From the NCBI RefSeq assembly GCF_029017505.1, contig NZ_JAQGEI010000009.1:88430-152429 (forward strand): 64,000 bases of DNA, read 5' to 3'. A program made the translations under genes and the position numbers. The stretch comes from Sedimenticola hydrogenitrophicus. Its GTDB lineage: Bacteria > Pseudomonadota > Gammaproteobacteria > Chromatiales > Chromatiaceae. The notes below the pieces were generated by a model. That model was given only the letters and a program-made list of their open reading frames with translations, was not told the origin of the DNA and made no database searches. Positions 8,886 to 19,070 of the stretch are shown here, one piece after another (positions within the stretch are counted from its first letter, which is position 1; each line of letters begins with the position of its first letter).

Positions 8886-10420
8886 TGGCGACGCGTGCAT
8901 ACAGCTCGGTTTGCCGGCTGCCGGAGCTGCTCTCTGGCTGGATCGATGCCGCGGCGGTGGCGGATCGGGAGATCACCGATCTGACCCTGGACAGCCGCCG
9001 GATCCGTCCGGGCTCGCTGTTTATCGCCCGTGCCGGGATCTCCCACCACGGCCTGGAGTTTCTCCAGCAGGCGGTGGATCGCGGTGCCGCGGCGGTGCTC
9101 TGCGAACCCAACGAGGAGTGGACCGCGGAGGATATCCAGACGCTGGCCGAGGCGAGCGAGATCCCGCTCTATGCGCTGGCGGGATTGAGCACCCAGATCA
9201 GCGCCATTGCCGGACGTTTCTATGCCGATCCCAGCCACAGCCTGGCGGTCTTCGGCATCACCGGCACCAACGGCAAGACCAGCTGCAGCCATTTCCTGGC
9301 CCAGGCGTTCAGTCCGGAACACCCCTGCGGGGTGATCGGCACCCTCGGTTACGGTCTGCCGGGGGCGCTGGAGGGTGCCCTGGAGAGCACCGGCCACACC
9401 ACCCCCGATGCGGTCACGCTGCAGGCACAGCTGCGCGATCTGCTCGATCGTGGCGCCGAGCTGGTCGCCATGGAGGTCTCCTCCCATGCCCTGGATCAGG
9501 GGCGGGCCGCGGCGGTGCGCTTCGATGTCGCGCTGCTGACCAACCTGACCCAGGATCATCTCGATTATCACACCAGCATGGCGGCCTATGCCGAAGCCAA
9601 GCTGCGCCTGTTCACCGATTGCGAGATCGATTGCGCGGTGCTGAACCTGGATGATCCGTTCGCCGCCCGGGTACTCGCCGGGCTGCCTGCGCGGGTGCGC
9701 CGGATCGGCTACAGCAGCGATGCGGAGCGCACCCCGGAGACGCCACAGTGGGTGAAGGCGGCCGCTATCGTGCCGGACGCCGAGGGCATGACCCTGGTCA
9801 TCGAAAGCAGTTGGGGGCGGGGACACCTCGTCAGCCGGCTGCTGGGGCGTTTCAACGTGAACAATCTGCTGGCGGTGCTGGCGGTACTGCTGCACCGGGG
9901 TGTGCCGTTCGCCGCAGCGCTGGAGAAGCTGGCCCAGGTGGAGACGGTGGCCGGACGCATGCAGCGCTTCGGTGGCGGCGGGCAACCGCTGGTGGTGGTC
10001 GATTACGCCCATACCCCGGATGCCCTGGAACACGCCCTGACCGCGTTGCGCGAACATGTCGGCGGCCGCCTGGTCTGTGTGTTCGGTTGCGGCGGTGACC
10101 GGGACCGGGGAAAGCGGCCGCTGATGGGCGGCATTGCCGAGCGGCTGGCGGACCGGGTGATTGTCACCGATGACAATCCGCGCAGCGAATCGGGCGACTT
10201 CATCGTTGCCGAAATCCTCGCCGGCATGGGCCGGCCGGACCAGGCCCAGGTGGTCAGGGACCGCGCCCGGGCGATTGCCCTGAGCATTCGTGAGGCCGCG
10301 CCGGGCGATCTGATCCTGATTGCCGGCAAGGGGCACGAGACCTACCAGCTGGTGGGCGACCAGGTACTCCATTTCAGTGACCGCGATCAGGTGGAAAACG
10401 CCTTGCGGGAGGTGAGGTGA
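8885..10420 (+). CDS. murE: UDP-MurNAc-tripeptide synthetase (meso-DAP adding)
   Basis: Cytoplasmic Mur ligase adding meso-diaminopimelate to UDP-MurNAc-L-Ala-D-Glu. ATP loop GTNGKT is at residues 127-132; the central-domain motif NLTQDHLDYH and the C-terminal DDNPRSE follow. The DNPR motif is the known marker for meso-DAP rather than lysine specificity, which fits a Gram-negative wall. A GTG three bases upstream is an alternative start. TGATG coupling with ftsI upstream and with murF downstream. Confidence 0.96.
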   Translation: MATRAYSSVCRLPELLSGWIDAAAVADREITDLTLDSRRIRPGSLFIARAGISHHGLEFLQQAVDRGAAAVLCEPNEEWTAEDIQTLAEASEIPLYALAGLSTQISAIAGRFYADPSHSLAVFGITGTNGKTSCSHFLAQAFSPEHPCGVIGTLGYGLPGALEGALESTGHTTPDAVTLQAQLRDLLDRGAELVAMEVSSHALDQGRAAAVRFDVALLTNLTQDHLDYHTSMAAYAEAKLRLFTDCEIDCAVLNLDDPFAARVLAGLPARVRRIGYSSDAERTPETPQWVKAAAIVPDAEGMTLVIESSWGRGHLVSRLLGRFNVNNLLAVLAVLLHRGVPFAAALEKLAQVETVAGRMQRFGGGGQPLVVVDYAHTPDALEHALTALREHVGGRLVCVFGCGGDRDRGKRPLMGGIAERLADRVIVTDDNPRSESGDFIVAEILAGMGRPDQAQVVRDRARAIALSIREAAPGDLILIAGKGHETYQLVGDQVLHFSDRDQVENALREVR

Positions 10421-11793
10421 TGATCGCCTTCACGCTCGCGGAAATGGCCGGGGCCATTCGTGCCCGGCAACTGGGAGGCGACGCTCGTTTCAGCGCGGTC
10501 AGCACGGATACCCGCCGGCTGCAGGCGGGGGATCTGTTCGTGGCCCTGAAAGGCTCCAACTTCGATGGCCATGACTATCTGCCGCAGGCGTTGGCGCAGG
10601 GTGCCGTTGCGGTGGTGGTGGATCACGAGCTGGCGGTGGATTGTCCCCAGTTGGTGGTGGAGGATACCCGCGTCGCCCTGGGGCGGATGGCGGCGGAGTG
10701 GCGGCTGAAGAGCAAGGCGCAGGTGATCGCGGTGACCGGCAGTAACGGCAAGACCACGGTCAAGGAGATGATCGCCGCCATCCTGAGCGGTAACGGCACG
10801 GTCCTGGCCACCCGGGGCAACCTGAACAACGACATCGGCATGCCGTTGACCCTGCTGCAGTTGCAGGATGAGGATTTTGCCGTGATCGAGATGGGCGCCA
10901 ACCACCCGGGCGAGATCGGCTATCTGAGCAAGATCGCGCGACCCGATGTGGCGCTGCTGAACAACGCCTGCCGCTCCCACCTGGAGGGCTTTGGTACCCT
11001 GGAGGGGGTGGCGAAGGCGAAGAGCGAGATCGTATCCGGACTGGTCGAGCCGGGCTGCTTCGTCTTCAATGCCGACGACCGTTTCGCCCCGTTCTGGCGC
11101 GGCGTCGCCACCGGGCGGCGGGTCTGCAGCTTCGGCATCGACCAGCCGGCCGATATCAGCAGTCCCGGGCAACTGGTGTTGCACTGGTATGAGGAGGGGC
11201 ACGAACAGGGCTTCAGCAGCCGCTTTGCGGTGGATATCCCCGGCGGCAGCCTGAACATCGAGCTGGCGCTGGCCGGGGAGCACAACCGTATGAACGCGCT
11301 GGCGGCGATCGCCGCCGCGCTTCAGGTCGGGGCCAGCGAGCAGAGCATCGTCGCCGGGCTGGCAGCCATCCGTCCGGTCAAGGGGCGGCTGCAACCGCTG
11401 CGGGGGCAGCGGGGGATCTGGCTGATCGATGACAGCTATAACGCCAACCCCGATTCCGTCGGCGCCGCCATCGATGTCTTGGCCCAGGCGCCGGGCCGCC
11501 GCTTCCTGCTGCTGGGTGAGCTGGGTGAATTGGGCGCGGGCACCCTGGGCTTTTATGGCGAGTTGGGGCGCCAGGCGCGGGCGGCCGGGATTGAACATCT
11601 GTATGCCGTCGGCGAGGCGGGAGAAGCGGCCAGGCAATTCGCCGCGGGCGGTGCGGCCTTCGCCAGTCGTGATTCTTTGCTGGAACAACTGCAGCATGAG
11701 CTGCGGTCAGGCGACCGGGTGCTGGTAAAAGGCTCGCGTCGCGCGGCAATGGAAATGGTTGTCAATGCACTCGTCGAGCGGGAGACAGACTGA
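10420..11793 (+). CDS. murF: UDP-MurNAc-tripeptide-D-Ala-D-Ala ligase
   Basis: Adds D-Ala-D-Ala to complete the pentapeptide precursor. Motifs are [15 protein letters not shown] (ATP loop), [12 protein letters not shown], and the C-terminal [10 protein letters not shown] that positions the nucleotide. Length is 457 aa. ATG 10420 shares a base with the murE stop; a GTG at 10417 is also possible. The stop lies one base before the mraY ATG. Confidence 0.96.
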   Translation: MIAFTLAEMAGAIRARQLGGDARFSAVSTDTRRLQAGDLFVALKGSNFDGHDYLPQALAQGAVAVVVDHELAVDCPQLVVEDTRVALGRMAAEWRLKSKAQVIAVTGSNGKTTVKEMIAAILSGNGTVLATRGNLNNDIGMPLTLLQLQDEDFAVIEMGANHPGEIGYLSKIARPDVALLNNACRSHLEGFGTLEGVAKAKSEIVSGLVEPGCFVFNADDRFAPFWRGVATGRRVCSFGIDQPADISSPGQLVLHWYEEGHEQGFSSRFAVDIPGGSLNIELALAGEHNRMNALAAIAAALQVGASEQSIVAGLAAIRPVKGRLQPLRGQRGIWLIDDSYNANPDSVGAAIDVLAQAPGRRFLLLGELGELGAGTLGFYGELGRQARAAGIEHLYAVGEAGEAARQFAAGGAAFASRDSLLEQLQHELRSGDRVLVKGSRRAAMEMVVNALVERETD

Positions 11794-11794
11794 G

Positions 11795-12877
11795 ATGCTC
11801 GTTTACCTGACCGAATACCTGACCCAGTTCAACAGTGGCTTCAGCGTATTCCAGTATATCACCCTGCGTACCATCCTGGGTGTGCTCACGGCGCTGATGA
11901 TTTCATTCATTGTCGGGCCGGTGATGATCCGTCGCCTGACCCATCACCAGATCGGCCAGACGGTTCGCAGCGACGGGCCCCAGAGCCACCTCGCCAAGGC
12001 GGGTACGCCGACCATGGGCGGCACCCTGCTGCTGGTGGCGGTGGCGGTCAGTACCCTGCTGTGGGCCGACCTGGATAACCGCTATGTGTGGATCGTGGTC
12101 CTGGTGACCCTGTTGTTCGGACTGATCGGATTCTATGACGACTATAAAAAACTGGTGTTGCAGGATTCCCGGGGGCTCTCCGCCCGCTACAAGTATCTGT
12201 GGCAGTCCCTGGTGGGTGCCGGGGCCGCCTATGCCCTGTTTGCCAGTGCCTCGTTACCGGCGGAGACCCAGCTGATCATTCCGTTTGTCAAGAGCGTGGT
12301 GATCGACATGGGACCCTGGTTTGTCCTGCTCAGCTATTTCGTGATCGTCGGCACCAGCAACGCCGTCAACCTGACCGACGGCCTGGATGGCCTGGCGATC
12401 ATGCCGACCGTACTGGTGGCCGGCGCCCTGGGCATTTTTGCCTACGCCTCCGGTAATGCCCAGATCGCCGGCTATCTGCTGATTCCCCATCTCCCCGGTG
12501 TCGGGGAGATGGTGATCTTCTGCGGCGCCCTGGTGGGGGCCGGTCTCGGCTTTCTCTGGTTCAACGCCTACCCCGCTCAGGTGTTCATGGGCGACGTGGG
12601 GGCGCTGGCCCTGGGGGCGGCGCTCGGCGTGGTGGCGGTAATCGTGCGCCAGGAGCTGGTGCTGGTGATCATGGGCGGGGTGTTCGTGATGGAGACGGTG
12701 TCGGTGATGCTGCAGGTGGCCTCGTTCAAGCTGACCGGGCGGCGCATCTTCCGCATGGCGCCGCTGCATCACCATTTTGAATTGAAGGGCTGGCCGGAAC
12801 CCCGGGTGATCGTCCGTTTCTGGATCATCACAGTGATTCTGGTGCTGATCGGGCTCTCCAGCCTGAAGATACGTTAA
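11795..12877 (+). CDS. mraY: phospho-MurNAc-pentapeptide translocase
   Basis: Polytopic membrane enzyme making lipid I from undecaprenyl phosphate and UDP-MurNAc-pentapeptide. 360 residues, identical in length to E. coli MraY, with about ten hydrophobic segments. Catalytic loops are visible: [30 protein letters not shown] with the Asp residues, and [13 protein letters not shown]. The frame is open to 11759, but ATG 11795 follows a GGGAGA ribosome site and gives the usual MLVYLTEYL start. Confidence 0.97.
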   Translation: MLVYLTEYLTQFNSGFSVFQYITLRTILGVLTALMISFIVGPVMIRRLTHHQIGQTVRSDGPQSHLAKAGTPTMGGTLLLVAVAVSTLLWADLDNRYVWIVVLVTLLFGLIGFYDDYKKLVLQDSRGLSARYKYLWQSLVGAGAAYALFASASLPAETQLIIPFVKSVVIDMGPWFVLLSYFVIVGTSNAVNLTDGLDGLAIMPTVLVAGALGIFAYASGNAQIAGYLLIPHLPGVGEMVIFCGALVGAGLGFLWFNAYPAQVFMGDVGALALGAALGVVAVIVRQELVLVIMGGVFVMETVSVMLQVASFKLTGRRIFRMAPLHHHFELKGWPEPRVIVRFWIITVILVLIGLSSLKIR

Positions 12878-12907
12878 TGGGATTTTACGCCGAGGCGTAG
12901 GGAAGAG

Positions 12908-14272
12908 ATGACACCACCGAGGGCGAGTGACAAAAAGAGTCTGATAGTCGGTCTGGGCAAGACCGGGCTCTCCTGCGCCCGCTATCTCTCGGCCTGCGGT
13001 GTGCCGGTGGCCATCACCGACAGCCGCAATGACCCGCCGGGCCTGAATGAGCTGCGTCAGGAGCTGCCCGATATCGCCCTGTTCCTGGGCGGCTTCGACC
13101 CCGCCGCCTTCGCCGTGGCCGAGCAGCTGGTGGTCAGCCCGGGGGTGCCGATGAGCGAGCCGCTGATCCAGCAGGCGGTGGCCCGGGGGGTGCCGGTGAT
13201 CGGCGATATCGAGCTGTTCGCGCGCGCCGCCAAGGCGCCGGTGGTGGCGATCACCGGTTCCAATGGCAAGAGCACCGTCACCACCCTGCTGGGCGCCATG
13301 CTGCGGGATGCCGGGGTCAAGGCCGCCGTCGGCGGCAACCTGGGGGACCCGGCGCTGTCGCTGCTGCATGACGCGGTGGAACTCTATGTACTCGAACTCT
13401 CCAGTTTTCAGTTGGAGACCACCTTCAGCCTGCAGCCGAAGGTGGCGGTGGTGCTGAATATTTCCCCTGATCACCTGGACCGCTATCAGGACCTGCAGGC
13501 GTACGTGGACACCAAGGCGACCATCTACCGTGGTGCCGAGGGTACGGTGTTCAATCGGGACGATCCCCTGGTGATGGCCATGCGCGGGGGCGGTGCGGGA
13601 GAGATCCTGTTCACCCTGGAGGCGCCGGCCGCCGGGGAGTTCGGGGTTCGCACACACCGGGGCGAGCGCTGGCTCTGCCACGGCACGGAGCGGCTGATCC
13701 GCGCCTCGGCGTTGAAAATACCCGGTACCCACAACCTCGCCAATGCCCTCGCCGCGCTGGCGATCGGCACCTTGCTGCGGTTGCCGCGCGAGGCCATGCT
13801 GCGCACCCTGACGGGTTTTGCCGGCCTGCCGCACCGCACCCAGTTCATCAAGGAGTCGGCCGGCGTGCGCTGGTACAACGACTCCAAGGGCACCAATGTG
13901 GGGGCCTGCGCCGCAGCGCTGGAGGGGCTCGCCGGCGGGGACGCAACGCGCACCGTATTGATTGCCGGCGGGGTCGGCAAGGGGGCCGATTTCGCCCCCC
14001 TGGCTCCGGCGGTGGCCAGGTATGCGCGGGCCGTGATCCTGCTGGGTCGGGATGCGCCATTGATCGCCAAGGCCCTGGACGACGCCCTGGGCGACAAGGT
14101 GCCGCTGATCCAGGCCACTGACATGGATGACGCGGTGTTGCTGGCGGCCGGCTGTGCCGAGCCGGGTGACCGGGTGCTGCTCTCCCCGGCCTGTGCCAGC
14201 TTCGATATGTTCAAGGACTATCAACAGCGGGGCGAAATGTTCGTGGACGCGGTGGCGAGGTTGATCCCATGA
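12908..14272 (+). CDS. murD: UDP-MurNAc-L-Ala:D-Glu ligase
   Basis: Adds D-glutamate to UDP-MurNAc-L-Ala. The N-terminal Rossmann loop IVGLGKTGLSCAR (about 13-25), the ATP loop ITGSNGKSTVTTLLG and the domain-3 KGTNVGACAAAL segment are clear. 454 aa. Start ATG 12908 follows GGGAAGAG. A 30-bp gap after mraY is one of the larger gaps inside the operon. Its last four bases overlap ftsW. Confidence 0.96.
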   Translation: MTPPRASDKKSLIVGLGKTGLSCARYLSACGVPVAITDSRNDPPGLNELRQELPDIALFLGGFDPAAFAVAEQLVVSPGVPMSEPLIQQAVARGVPVIGDIELFARAAKAPVVAITGSNGKSTVTTLLGAMLRDAGVKAAVGGNLGDPALSLLHDAVELYVLELSSFQLETTFSLQPKVAVVLNISPDHLDRYQDLQAYVDTKATIYRGAEGTVFNRDDPLVMAMRGGGAGEILFTLEAPAAGEFGVRTHRGERWLCHGTERLIRASALKIPGTHNLANALAALAIGTLLRLPREAMLRTLTGFAGLPHRTQFIKESAGVRWYNDSKGTNVGACAAALEGLAGGDATRTVLIAGGVGKGADFAPLAPAVARYARAVILLGRDAPLIAKALDDALGDKVPLIQATDMDDAVLLAAGCAEPGDRVLLSPACASFDMFKDYQQRGEMFVDAVARLIP

Positions 14273-15450
14273 ACCTCACGACCCATCGGCAGGCCACCTT
14301 TGGCGAAGGGCGCAAGCTGCTGCCGAGCCTGGACTATCTGCTGCTGATGGCCGCGCTGGCCCTGCTCGGCCTGGGGTTGGTGATGGTCGCCTCCGCCTCC
14401 CTGCATCGCATCGGCGAGGCGCCTTTCTACTACATGAACCGCCATCTGCTGGCCATCGGCCTGGGACTGCTGGGGGCACTGCTGATCTCCCAGGTGCCGG
14501 TGGCACAGTGGGAGCGTTCCGGCACCCTGCTCTATTTTACCGGGCTGTTGCTGCTGGTACTGGTGTTGGTGCCCGGCATCGGGCGTGAGGCCAACGGGGC
14601 CACCCGCTGGATCCCGCTGGGGCCGTTCAATCTGCAGAGTTCGGAGTTCATGAAGCTGTTCATGGTGGTCTATATCGCCGGTTATCTGGTGCGCCGCCAG
14701 CTGGAAGTGGCGCACAGCATCTGGGGCTTCATCAAGCCGATGCTGCTGCTGGTGGTCGCCTGTGCGCTGATCATGGTGCAACCCGATTTCGGTACCACCA
14801 CCGTGTTGCTGGCCACCGCCATGGGCATGTTGTTTCTCGGCGGCGTCCCGGTGTGGCAGTTCGCCATCCTCATCGGCCTGGCCAGTTCCGCGCTGGTGGG
14901 ACTGGTACTGGTCTCACCCTACCGGCTGCAGCGGGTGACTGCCTTCCTCGACCCCTGGGCCGATGTGGAGAACAGCGGCTACCAGTTGGCCCAGGCGCTG
15001 ATCGCCTTCGGGCGCGGCGAGTGGTTCGGGGTCGGACTGGGGAATGGTATCCAGAAACAGTTCTATCTGCCGGAGGCGCATACCGATTTCCTCATGGCGG
15101 TAATCGGTGAAGAGTTCGGTCTGTTGGGGACCCTGGTGGTGATCAGTCTGTTCGCGGTGATCGTCTGGCGCGCCTTCCGTATCGGCGCCCGGGCGGAGGC
15201 GCACAGCCGGCGTTTTTCCGCCTATGTGGCCTATGGTTTCGGGCTCTGGATCGGCATGCAGGCGTTTATCAACATCGGCGTCAATGTCGGTCTGCTGCCG
15301 ACCAAGGGATTGACCCTGCCGTTCATGAGCTACGGCGGCAACAGCATCATCGTCGCCATCCTGGTGGTGGCGATGCTGCTGCGCATCGACTACGAACTGC
15401 TGCGCCCGGAACCGGTCGAGCAGGGGGGGGCGGCATGGCAGGAGGCGTGA
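14269..15450 (+). CDS. ftsW: septal SEDS peptidoglycan polymerase
   Basis: Ten-transmembrane SEDS glycosyltransferase that polymerises lipid II with FtsI. 393 residues. Characteristic stretches are NGATRWIPLGPFNLQSSEFMKL, the loop ENSGYQLAQALIAFGRGEWFG, PEAHTDFLMAVIGEEFG and LPFMSYGGNSI near the end. Its 3' end overlaps murG by 16 bases. Confidence 0.96.
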   Translation: MNLTTHRQATFGEGRKLLPSLDYLLLMAALALLGLGLVMVASASLHRIGEAPFYYMNRHLLAIGLGLLGALLISQVPVAQWERSGTLLYFTGLLLLVLVLVPGIGREANGATRWIPLGPFNLQSSEFMKLFMVVYIAGYLVRRQLEVAHSIWGFIKPMLLLVVACALIMVQPDFGTTTVLLATAMGMLFLGGVPVWQFAILIGLASSALVGLVLVSPYRLQRVTAFLDPWADVENSGYQLAQALIAFGRGEWFGVGLGNGIQKQFYLPEAHTDFLMAVIGEEFGLLGTLVVISLFAVIVWRAFRIGARAEAHSRRFSAYVAYGFGLWIGMQAFINIGVNVGLLPTKGLTLPFMSYGGNSIIVAILVVAMLLRIDYELLRPEPVEQGGAAWQEA

Positions 15451-16514
15451 TGCTGATGGCCGGCGGCACCGGCGGTCATGTCTTCCCGGCCCTGGCGGTG
15501 GCCGAGGAGCTGCGGGAACGCGGCGTCGCGGTCTGCTGGCTCGGCAGCGCGGACAGTTTCGAGTCGCGGGTGGTGCCGGAACACGGCATCGATATCCGCT
15601 TGGTGAATATCCGCGGGTTGCGTGGCACGGGCCTGAAGCGCTGGCTGTCGGCGCCGTTCAGGATTGTTCGCGCCCTGTTCCAGTCCGCCCGGATATTGCG
15701 TCAATGCCGGCCCCGGGTGGTGCTGGGGATGGGCGGCTTTGTCACCGGCCCCGGCGGCCTGATGGCGCGCCTGCTTGGCATACCCCTGGTGATCCACGAG
15801 CAGAACGCAGTGCCGGGGATGACCAACGGCTGGCTGTCGCGGCTGGCGAGCCGGGTGTTCGAGGCCTTTCCCGGCAGTTTCGGCGGGCGGGTCGGCGCGG
15901 TGGCCTGCGGCAACCCGGTGCGCCGCGAGATCGCCGCCCTGCCGGGGCCGGCAGTACGGCTGCAGGGCCGGCGCGGGCCGGTGCGGCTGCTGGTGGTCGG
16001 CGGGTCGCTGGGGGCGCAGGCCCTGAACCTGACAATGCCGGAGGTGCTGGCGACCCTGGCTACCGAGACCAGGCCGCTGGTGCGCCACCAGGCGGGACGG
16101 GACAAGAGCGAGGCCACCCGCGCAGCCTACCAGGCGCTGGGTATCGAGGCGGAGGTGAGCGACTTTATTCAGGATATGGCCGCGGCCTACGCCTGGGCCG
16201 ATCTGGTGGTGTGCCGGGCCGGTGCGCTGACCGTGAGTGAGCTGGCGACCGCCGGGGTCGCCGCGATCCTGGTCCCCTATCCCCACGCGGTGGATGACCA
16301 CCAGACCCGCAATGCCGGCTACCTGGTGGATGCCGGCGCGGCCCGGCTGCTGCCCCAGGCGGAACTGGAACAGGACGGCTTTTCGGATGAGTTGAAGGCA
16401 CTGCTGGTGGATCGCGAACCACTGCTGGCGATGGCGGTGAAGGCCCGCGCCCTGGCGATGCCGGGTGCCACCAACGTGGTGGCCGATTTTTGTCAGGAGA
16501 TCGCAAGCCGATGA
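15435..16514 (+). CDS. murG: lipid II synthase MurG
   Basis: Peripheral membrane GT28 enzyme transferring GlcNAc to lipid [18 protein letters not shown] at residues 11-27 is the first glycine-rich motif; [18 protein letters not shown] and the UDP-GlcNAc site [15 protein letters not shown] follow. 359 aa. The start overlaps ftsW; an internal ATG ten codons in ([10 protein letters not shown]) is an alternative. The stop overlaps murC ATG. Confidence 0.96.
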   Translation: MAGGVMLMAGGTGGHVFPALAVAEELRERGVAVCWLGSADSFESRVVPEHGIDIRLVNIRGLRGTGLKRWLSAPFRIVRALFQSARILRQCRPRVVLGMGGFVTGPGGLMARLLGIPLVIHEQNAVPGMTNGWLSRLASRVFEAFPGSFGGRVGAVACGNPVRREIAALPGPAVRLQGRRGPVRLLVVGGSLGAQALNLTMPEVLATLATETRPLVRHQAGRDKSEATRAAYQALGIEAEVSDFIQDMAAAYAWADLVVCRAGALTVSELATAGVAAILVPYPHAVDDHQTRNAGYLVDAGAARLLPQAELEQDGFSDELKALLVDREPLLAMAVKARALAMPGATNVVADFCQEIASR

Positions 16515-18007
16515 ACAAGGGTGAAACAACGCAGCGCCGTCTGGCGGCCACCACCATGGGGCGCATCCGTCACCTGCACTTCGTCGGGATCGGTGGCGCC
16601 GGCATGAACGGCATCGCCCAGGTGATGCTCAATCTCGGCTACCAAATATCCGGCTCCGACCTGAAGAGCAACCCGGCGATCGGTCGCCTCACCAAGCAGG
16701 GCGCGACTATCCATATCGGCCACGACGCGGCCAATATCGCCGGTGCCGATGCGGTGGTGATCTCGACGGCGGTCAAAGAGGACAACCCGGAAGTGCGCAA
16801 GGCCCGGGAGCAGCGGATCCCGGTGGTGCCGCGGGCGGAGATGCTGGCGGAGCTGATGCGTTTCCATTTCGGTATCGCGGTGGCCGGTACCCACGGCAAG
16901 ACCACTACCACCAGCCTGGTGGCCAGCCTGCTGGCCGAGGGCGGTCTGGATCCTACCTTCGTCATCGGCGGCCGGCTCAATTCCGCCGGTACCCATGCCC
17001 GCCTGGGTGGCGGCGAATACCTGGTGGCCGAGGCGGACGAGAGCGACGCCTCGTTCCTCTATCTGCAGCCGATGATGGCCATCGTCACCAACGTGGACGC
17101 GGATCACATGACCACCTACGGCGGTGATTTCAACCGTCTGCGCCAGACCTTTATCGAGTTTCTGCACCACCTGCCGTTCTACGGCCTGGCCATTCTCTGT
17201 ATCGATGATGACGAAGTGCGGGGCCTGCTGCCCCAGGTGACGCGGCGGATGATCACCTATGGCGAGTCCGCGGACGCGGATTGCCGGGTGAGCGCGATCC
17301 GCCAGGAGGGGTTGCGCACCCACTTCAAGGTGAGCATGGCCGCTCCTGGGCATCCCTGCCCCCGCGGCATTAGTGAATCCCTTCACGTCGCGGGCGAAGC
17401 GTCCTTTGACGTGACCCTGAACATGCCGGGGCGGCACAACGTGCTCAACGCCCTGGCGGCGATTGTGGTGGCCCATGAGGTGGGCGTGGACGTGGCCGCC
17501 ATCCAGCGCGGCCTGGAACGGTTCGAGGGCATCGGCCGGCGTTTCAACGCCAGCGAATGCACCCTGGCCGATGGCCGCCGGATCATGCTGGTGGATGATT
17601 ACGGACACCACCCGCGCGAAGTGGGCGCGACCCTGGATGCGGTGCGCGCCGGCTGGCCGGAGCGGCGCCTGGTGCTGGTGTTCCAGCCGCACCGCTACAG
17701 CCGTACCCAGGAGCAGTTCGACGACTTTACCCAGGTGCTGTCGCGGCCCGATGTGCTGGTGCTGGCGGAGGTCTATGCCGCCGGCGAGGCGCCGATCGCG
17801 GGGGCGGATGGCCGCTCCCTGAGCCGGGCCATCCGCGCGCGGGGTCAGGTCGATCCGGTGTTTGTCGATCCGATCGGCGAGCTGCCGGCGTTGCTGGACG
17901 GGATGATTCTGGATGGTGACATTGTCCTGACCCTGGGGGCCGGGGATATCGGGCAGGTGGCCGCCATGTTACCGGGCTGGTTTCAACAGCAGGGAGGTGA
18001 GTCGTGA
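16511..18007 (+). CDS. murC: UDP-MurNAc-L-alanine ligase
   Basis: First amino-acid ligase of the pentapeptide pathway. N-terminal nucleotide fold [17 protein letters not shown] loop [15 protein letters not shown] and the [10 protein letters not shown] motif are all present; 498 aa. I prefer ATG 16511, which overlaps the murG stop (ATGA); the frame is open seven codons further. At the 3' end GTGA joins it to a 53-codon ORF instead of directly to murB. Confidence 0.96.
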   Translation: MNKGETTQRRLAATTMGRIRHLHFVGIGGAGMNGIAQVMLNLGYQISGSDLKSNPAIGRLTKQGATIHIGHDAANIAGADAVVISTAVKEDNPEVRKAREQRIPVVPRAEMLAELMRFHFGIAVAGTHGKTTTTSLVASLLAEGGLDPTFVIGGRLNSAGTHARLGGGEYLVAEADESDASFLYLQPMMAIVTNVDADHMTTYGGDFNRLRQTFIEFLHHLPFYGLAILCIDDDEVRGLLPQVTRRMITYGESADADCRVSAIRQEGLRTHFKVSMAAPGHPCPRGISESLHVAGEASFDVTLNMPGRHNVLNALAAIVVAHEVGVDVAAIQRGLERFEGIGRRFNASECTLADGRRIMLVDDYGHHPREVGATLDAVRAGWPERRLVLVFQPHRYSRTQEQFDDFTQVLSRPDVLVLAEVYAAGEAPIAGADGRSLSRAIRARGQVDPVFVDPIGELPALLDGMILDGDIVLTLGAGDIGQVAAMLPGWFQQQGGES

Positions 18008-18165
18008 CTGACGGAGTGAATCGGCGTTTGCATATGGGCTGTGGCGAGCCACTCTCGGGGATCTATCCGCTGCGTGACAAGTCGTCGACGGCGACCCGTC
18101 ACCCGGCCGCGCCCGGACTGAAGCGGCCGGCACCGGCACAACCACGTGGGCGAAAGAGCGCCTGA
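18004..18165 (+). CDS. tiny coupled ORF between murC and murB (53 aa)
   Basis: A short frame starts at GTG 18004, overlapping the murC stop (GTGA), and ends at TGA 18163-18165, overlapping the murB ATG (TGATG). The product would be basic and proline-rich in its second half, with one Cys ([10 protein letters not shown]) and no membrane segment. It fills the whole murC-murB gap without an extra base, and both junctions have the form used by the neighbouring coupled genes. No family recognised. It could be a true small protein or a translational relay; chance is possible at this GC content. Confidence 0.45.
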   Translation: MTDGVNRRLHMGCGEPLSGIYPLRDKSSTATRHPAAPGLKRPAPAQPRGRKSA

Positions 18166-19070
18166 TGACGACACGGCAGACAGCTTCCCTGCGCGGCGAG
18201 CGACTTCTCAACGAGCCACTGGCCCGTTACACCACCTGGCGGGTGGGTGGCCCGGCGCGTCAACTCTACCGCCCGGCCGACGGCGAGGATCTGTTGCAGT
18301 TTCTTGCCAGCCTGCCGGAGGGCGAGCCGCTGCTGTGGCTGGGCTTGGGGAGCAATCTGCTGATCCGCGACGGCGGTTTCAACGGCACGGTGATTGCCAC
18401 CCAGGGGCGGCTGGACGGGATGGCGCTGATATCGGCCACCGCACTGCGGGTGGAGGCCGGAGTGAGCTGCGCCCAGGTGGCGCGCTTTGCCGCCCGCCAG
18501 GGGCTCTGCGGCGTAGAGTTCCTGACCGGTATACCGGGCACCTTCGGCGGCGCCCTGGCGATGAATGCCGGCGCCTTCGGCGGCGAGACCTGGAGCCAGG
18601 TGACGACGGTGGAGACGGTGGACCGGGCGGGGCAGTTGCACAAGCGCCTGCCGACCGAGTTCAAGGTGGGCTACCGGCAGGTGGAGCGGCCGGCGGAGGA
18701 GTGGTTCCTGGCCGCCACCCTGGCCCTTGAGCCGGGTGACGTGACGGAGAGCCAGGGGCGGATACGCGAACTGCTGGAGCGGCGCAACAGCAGCCAACCG
18801 ATCGGCCAGCCAAGCTGCGGTTCGGTATTCCGCAATCCGCCGGGGGGTCATGCGGCGCGCCTGATCGAGGCGGCCGGCCTGAAGGGGGTGCTGATCGGCG
18901 GGGCCCAGGTTTCGGAGAAGCACGCCAATTTCATTATCAACCGGGGTAACGCCACGGCGGCCGATATCGAGGCGCTGATCCGGCGGGTCCGGGAACGGGT
19001 AAAGGCGGCCAGCGGCGTGGAACTGGTCACCGAGGTACATATCGTCGGCGAGACGGAGGAGAGAGCATGA
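18165..19070 (+). CDS. murB: UDP-N-acetylenolpyruvoylglucosamine reductase
   Basis: FAD- and NADPH-dependent enzyme that forms UDP-MurNAc. Visible motifs are YTTWRVGGPA near residue 22, GLGSNLLIRDGGFNG, IPGTFGGALAMNAGAFG for FAD binding, the catalytic serine in SCGSVFRNP, and EKHANFIINRGNA. 301 aa. Coupled to the tiny ORF upstream and overlapping ddl by four bases. Confidence 0.96.
   Translation: MTTRQTASLRGERLLNEPLARYTTWRVGGPARQLYRPADGEDLLQFLASLPEGEPLLWLGLGSNLLIRDGGFNGTVIATQGRLDGMALISATALRVEAGVSCAQVARFAARQGLCGVEFLTGIPGTFGGALAMNAGAFGGETWSQVTTVETVDRAGQLHKRLPTEFKVGYRQVERPAEEWFLAATLALEPGDVTESQGRIRELLERRNSSQPIGQPSCGSVFRNPPGGHAARLIEAAGLKGVLIGGAQVSEKHANFIINRGNATAADIEALIRRVRERVKAASGVELVTEVHIVGETEERA

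Noticed and set aside
6192..8900. A 902-codon open frame antisense to rsmH, ftsL and ftsI
   Set aside because: It is a GC-rich shadow frame with low-complexity His/Gly/Arg content, opposite well-conserved genes. No start signal or family resemblance.
8756..14224. Further long minus-strand frames across murE-murD (for example 538, 436 and 656 codons)
   Set aside because: All lie opposite conserved Mur genes and have the same shadow composition; codon bias of the plus-strand genes explains them.
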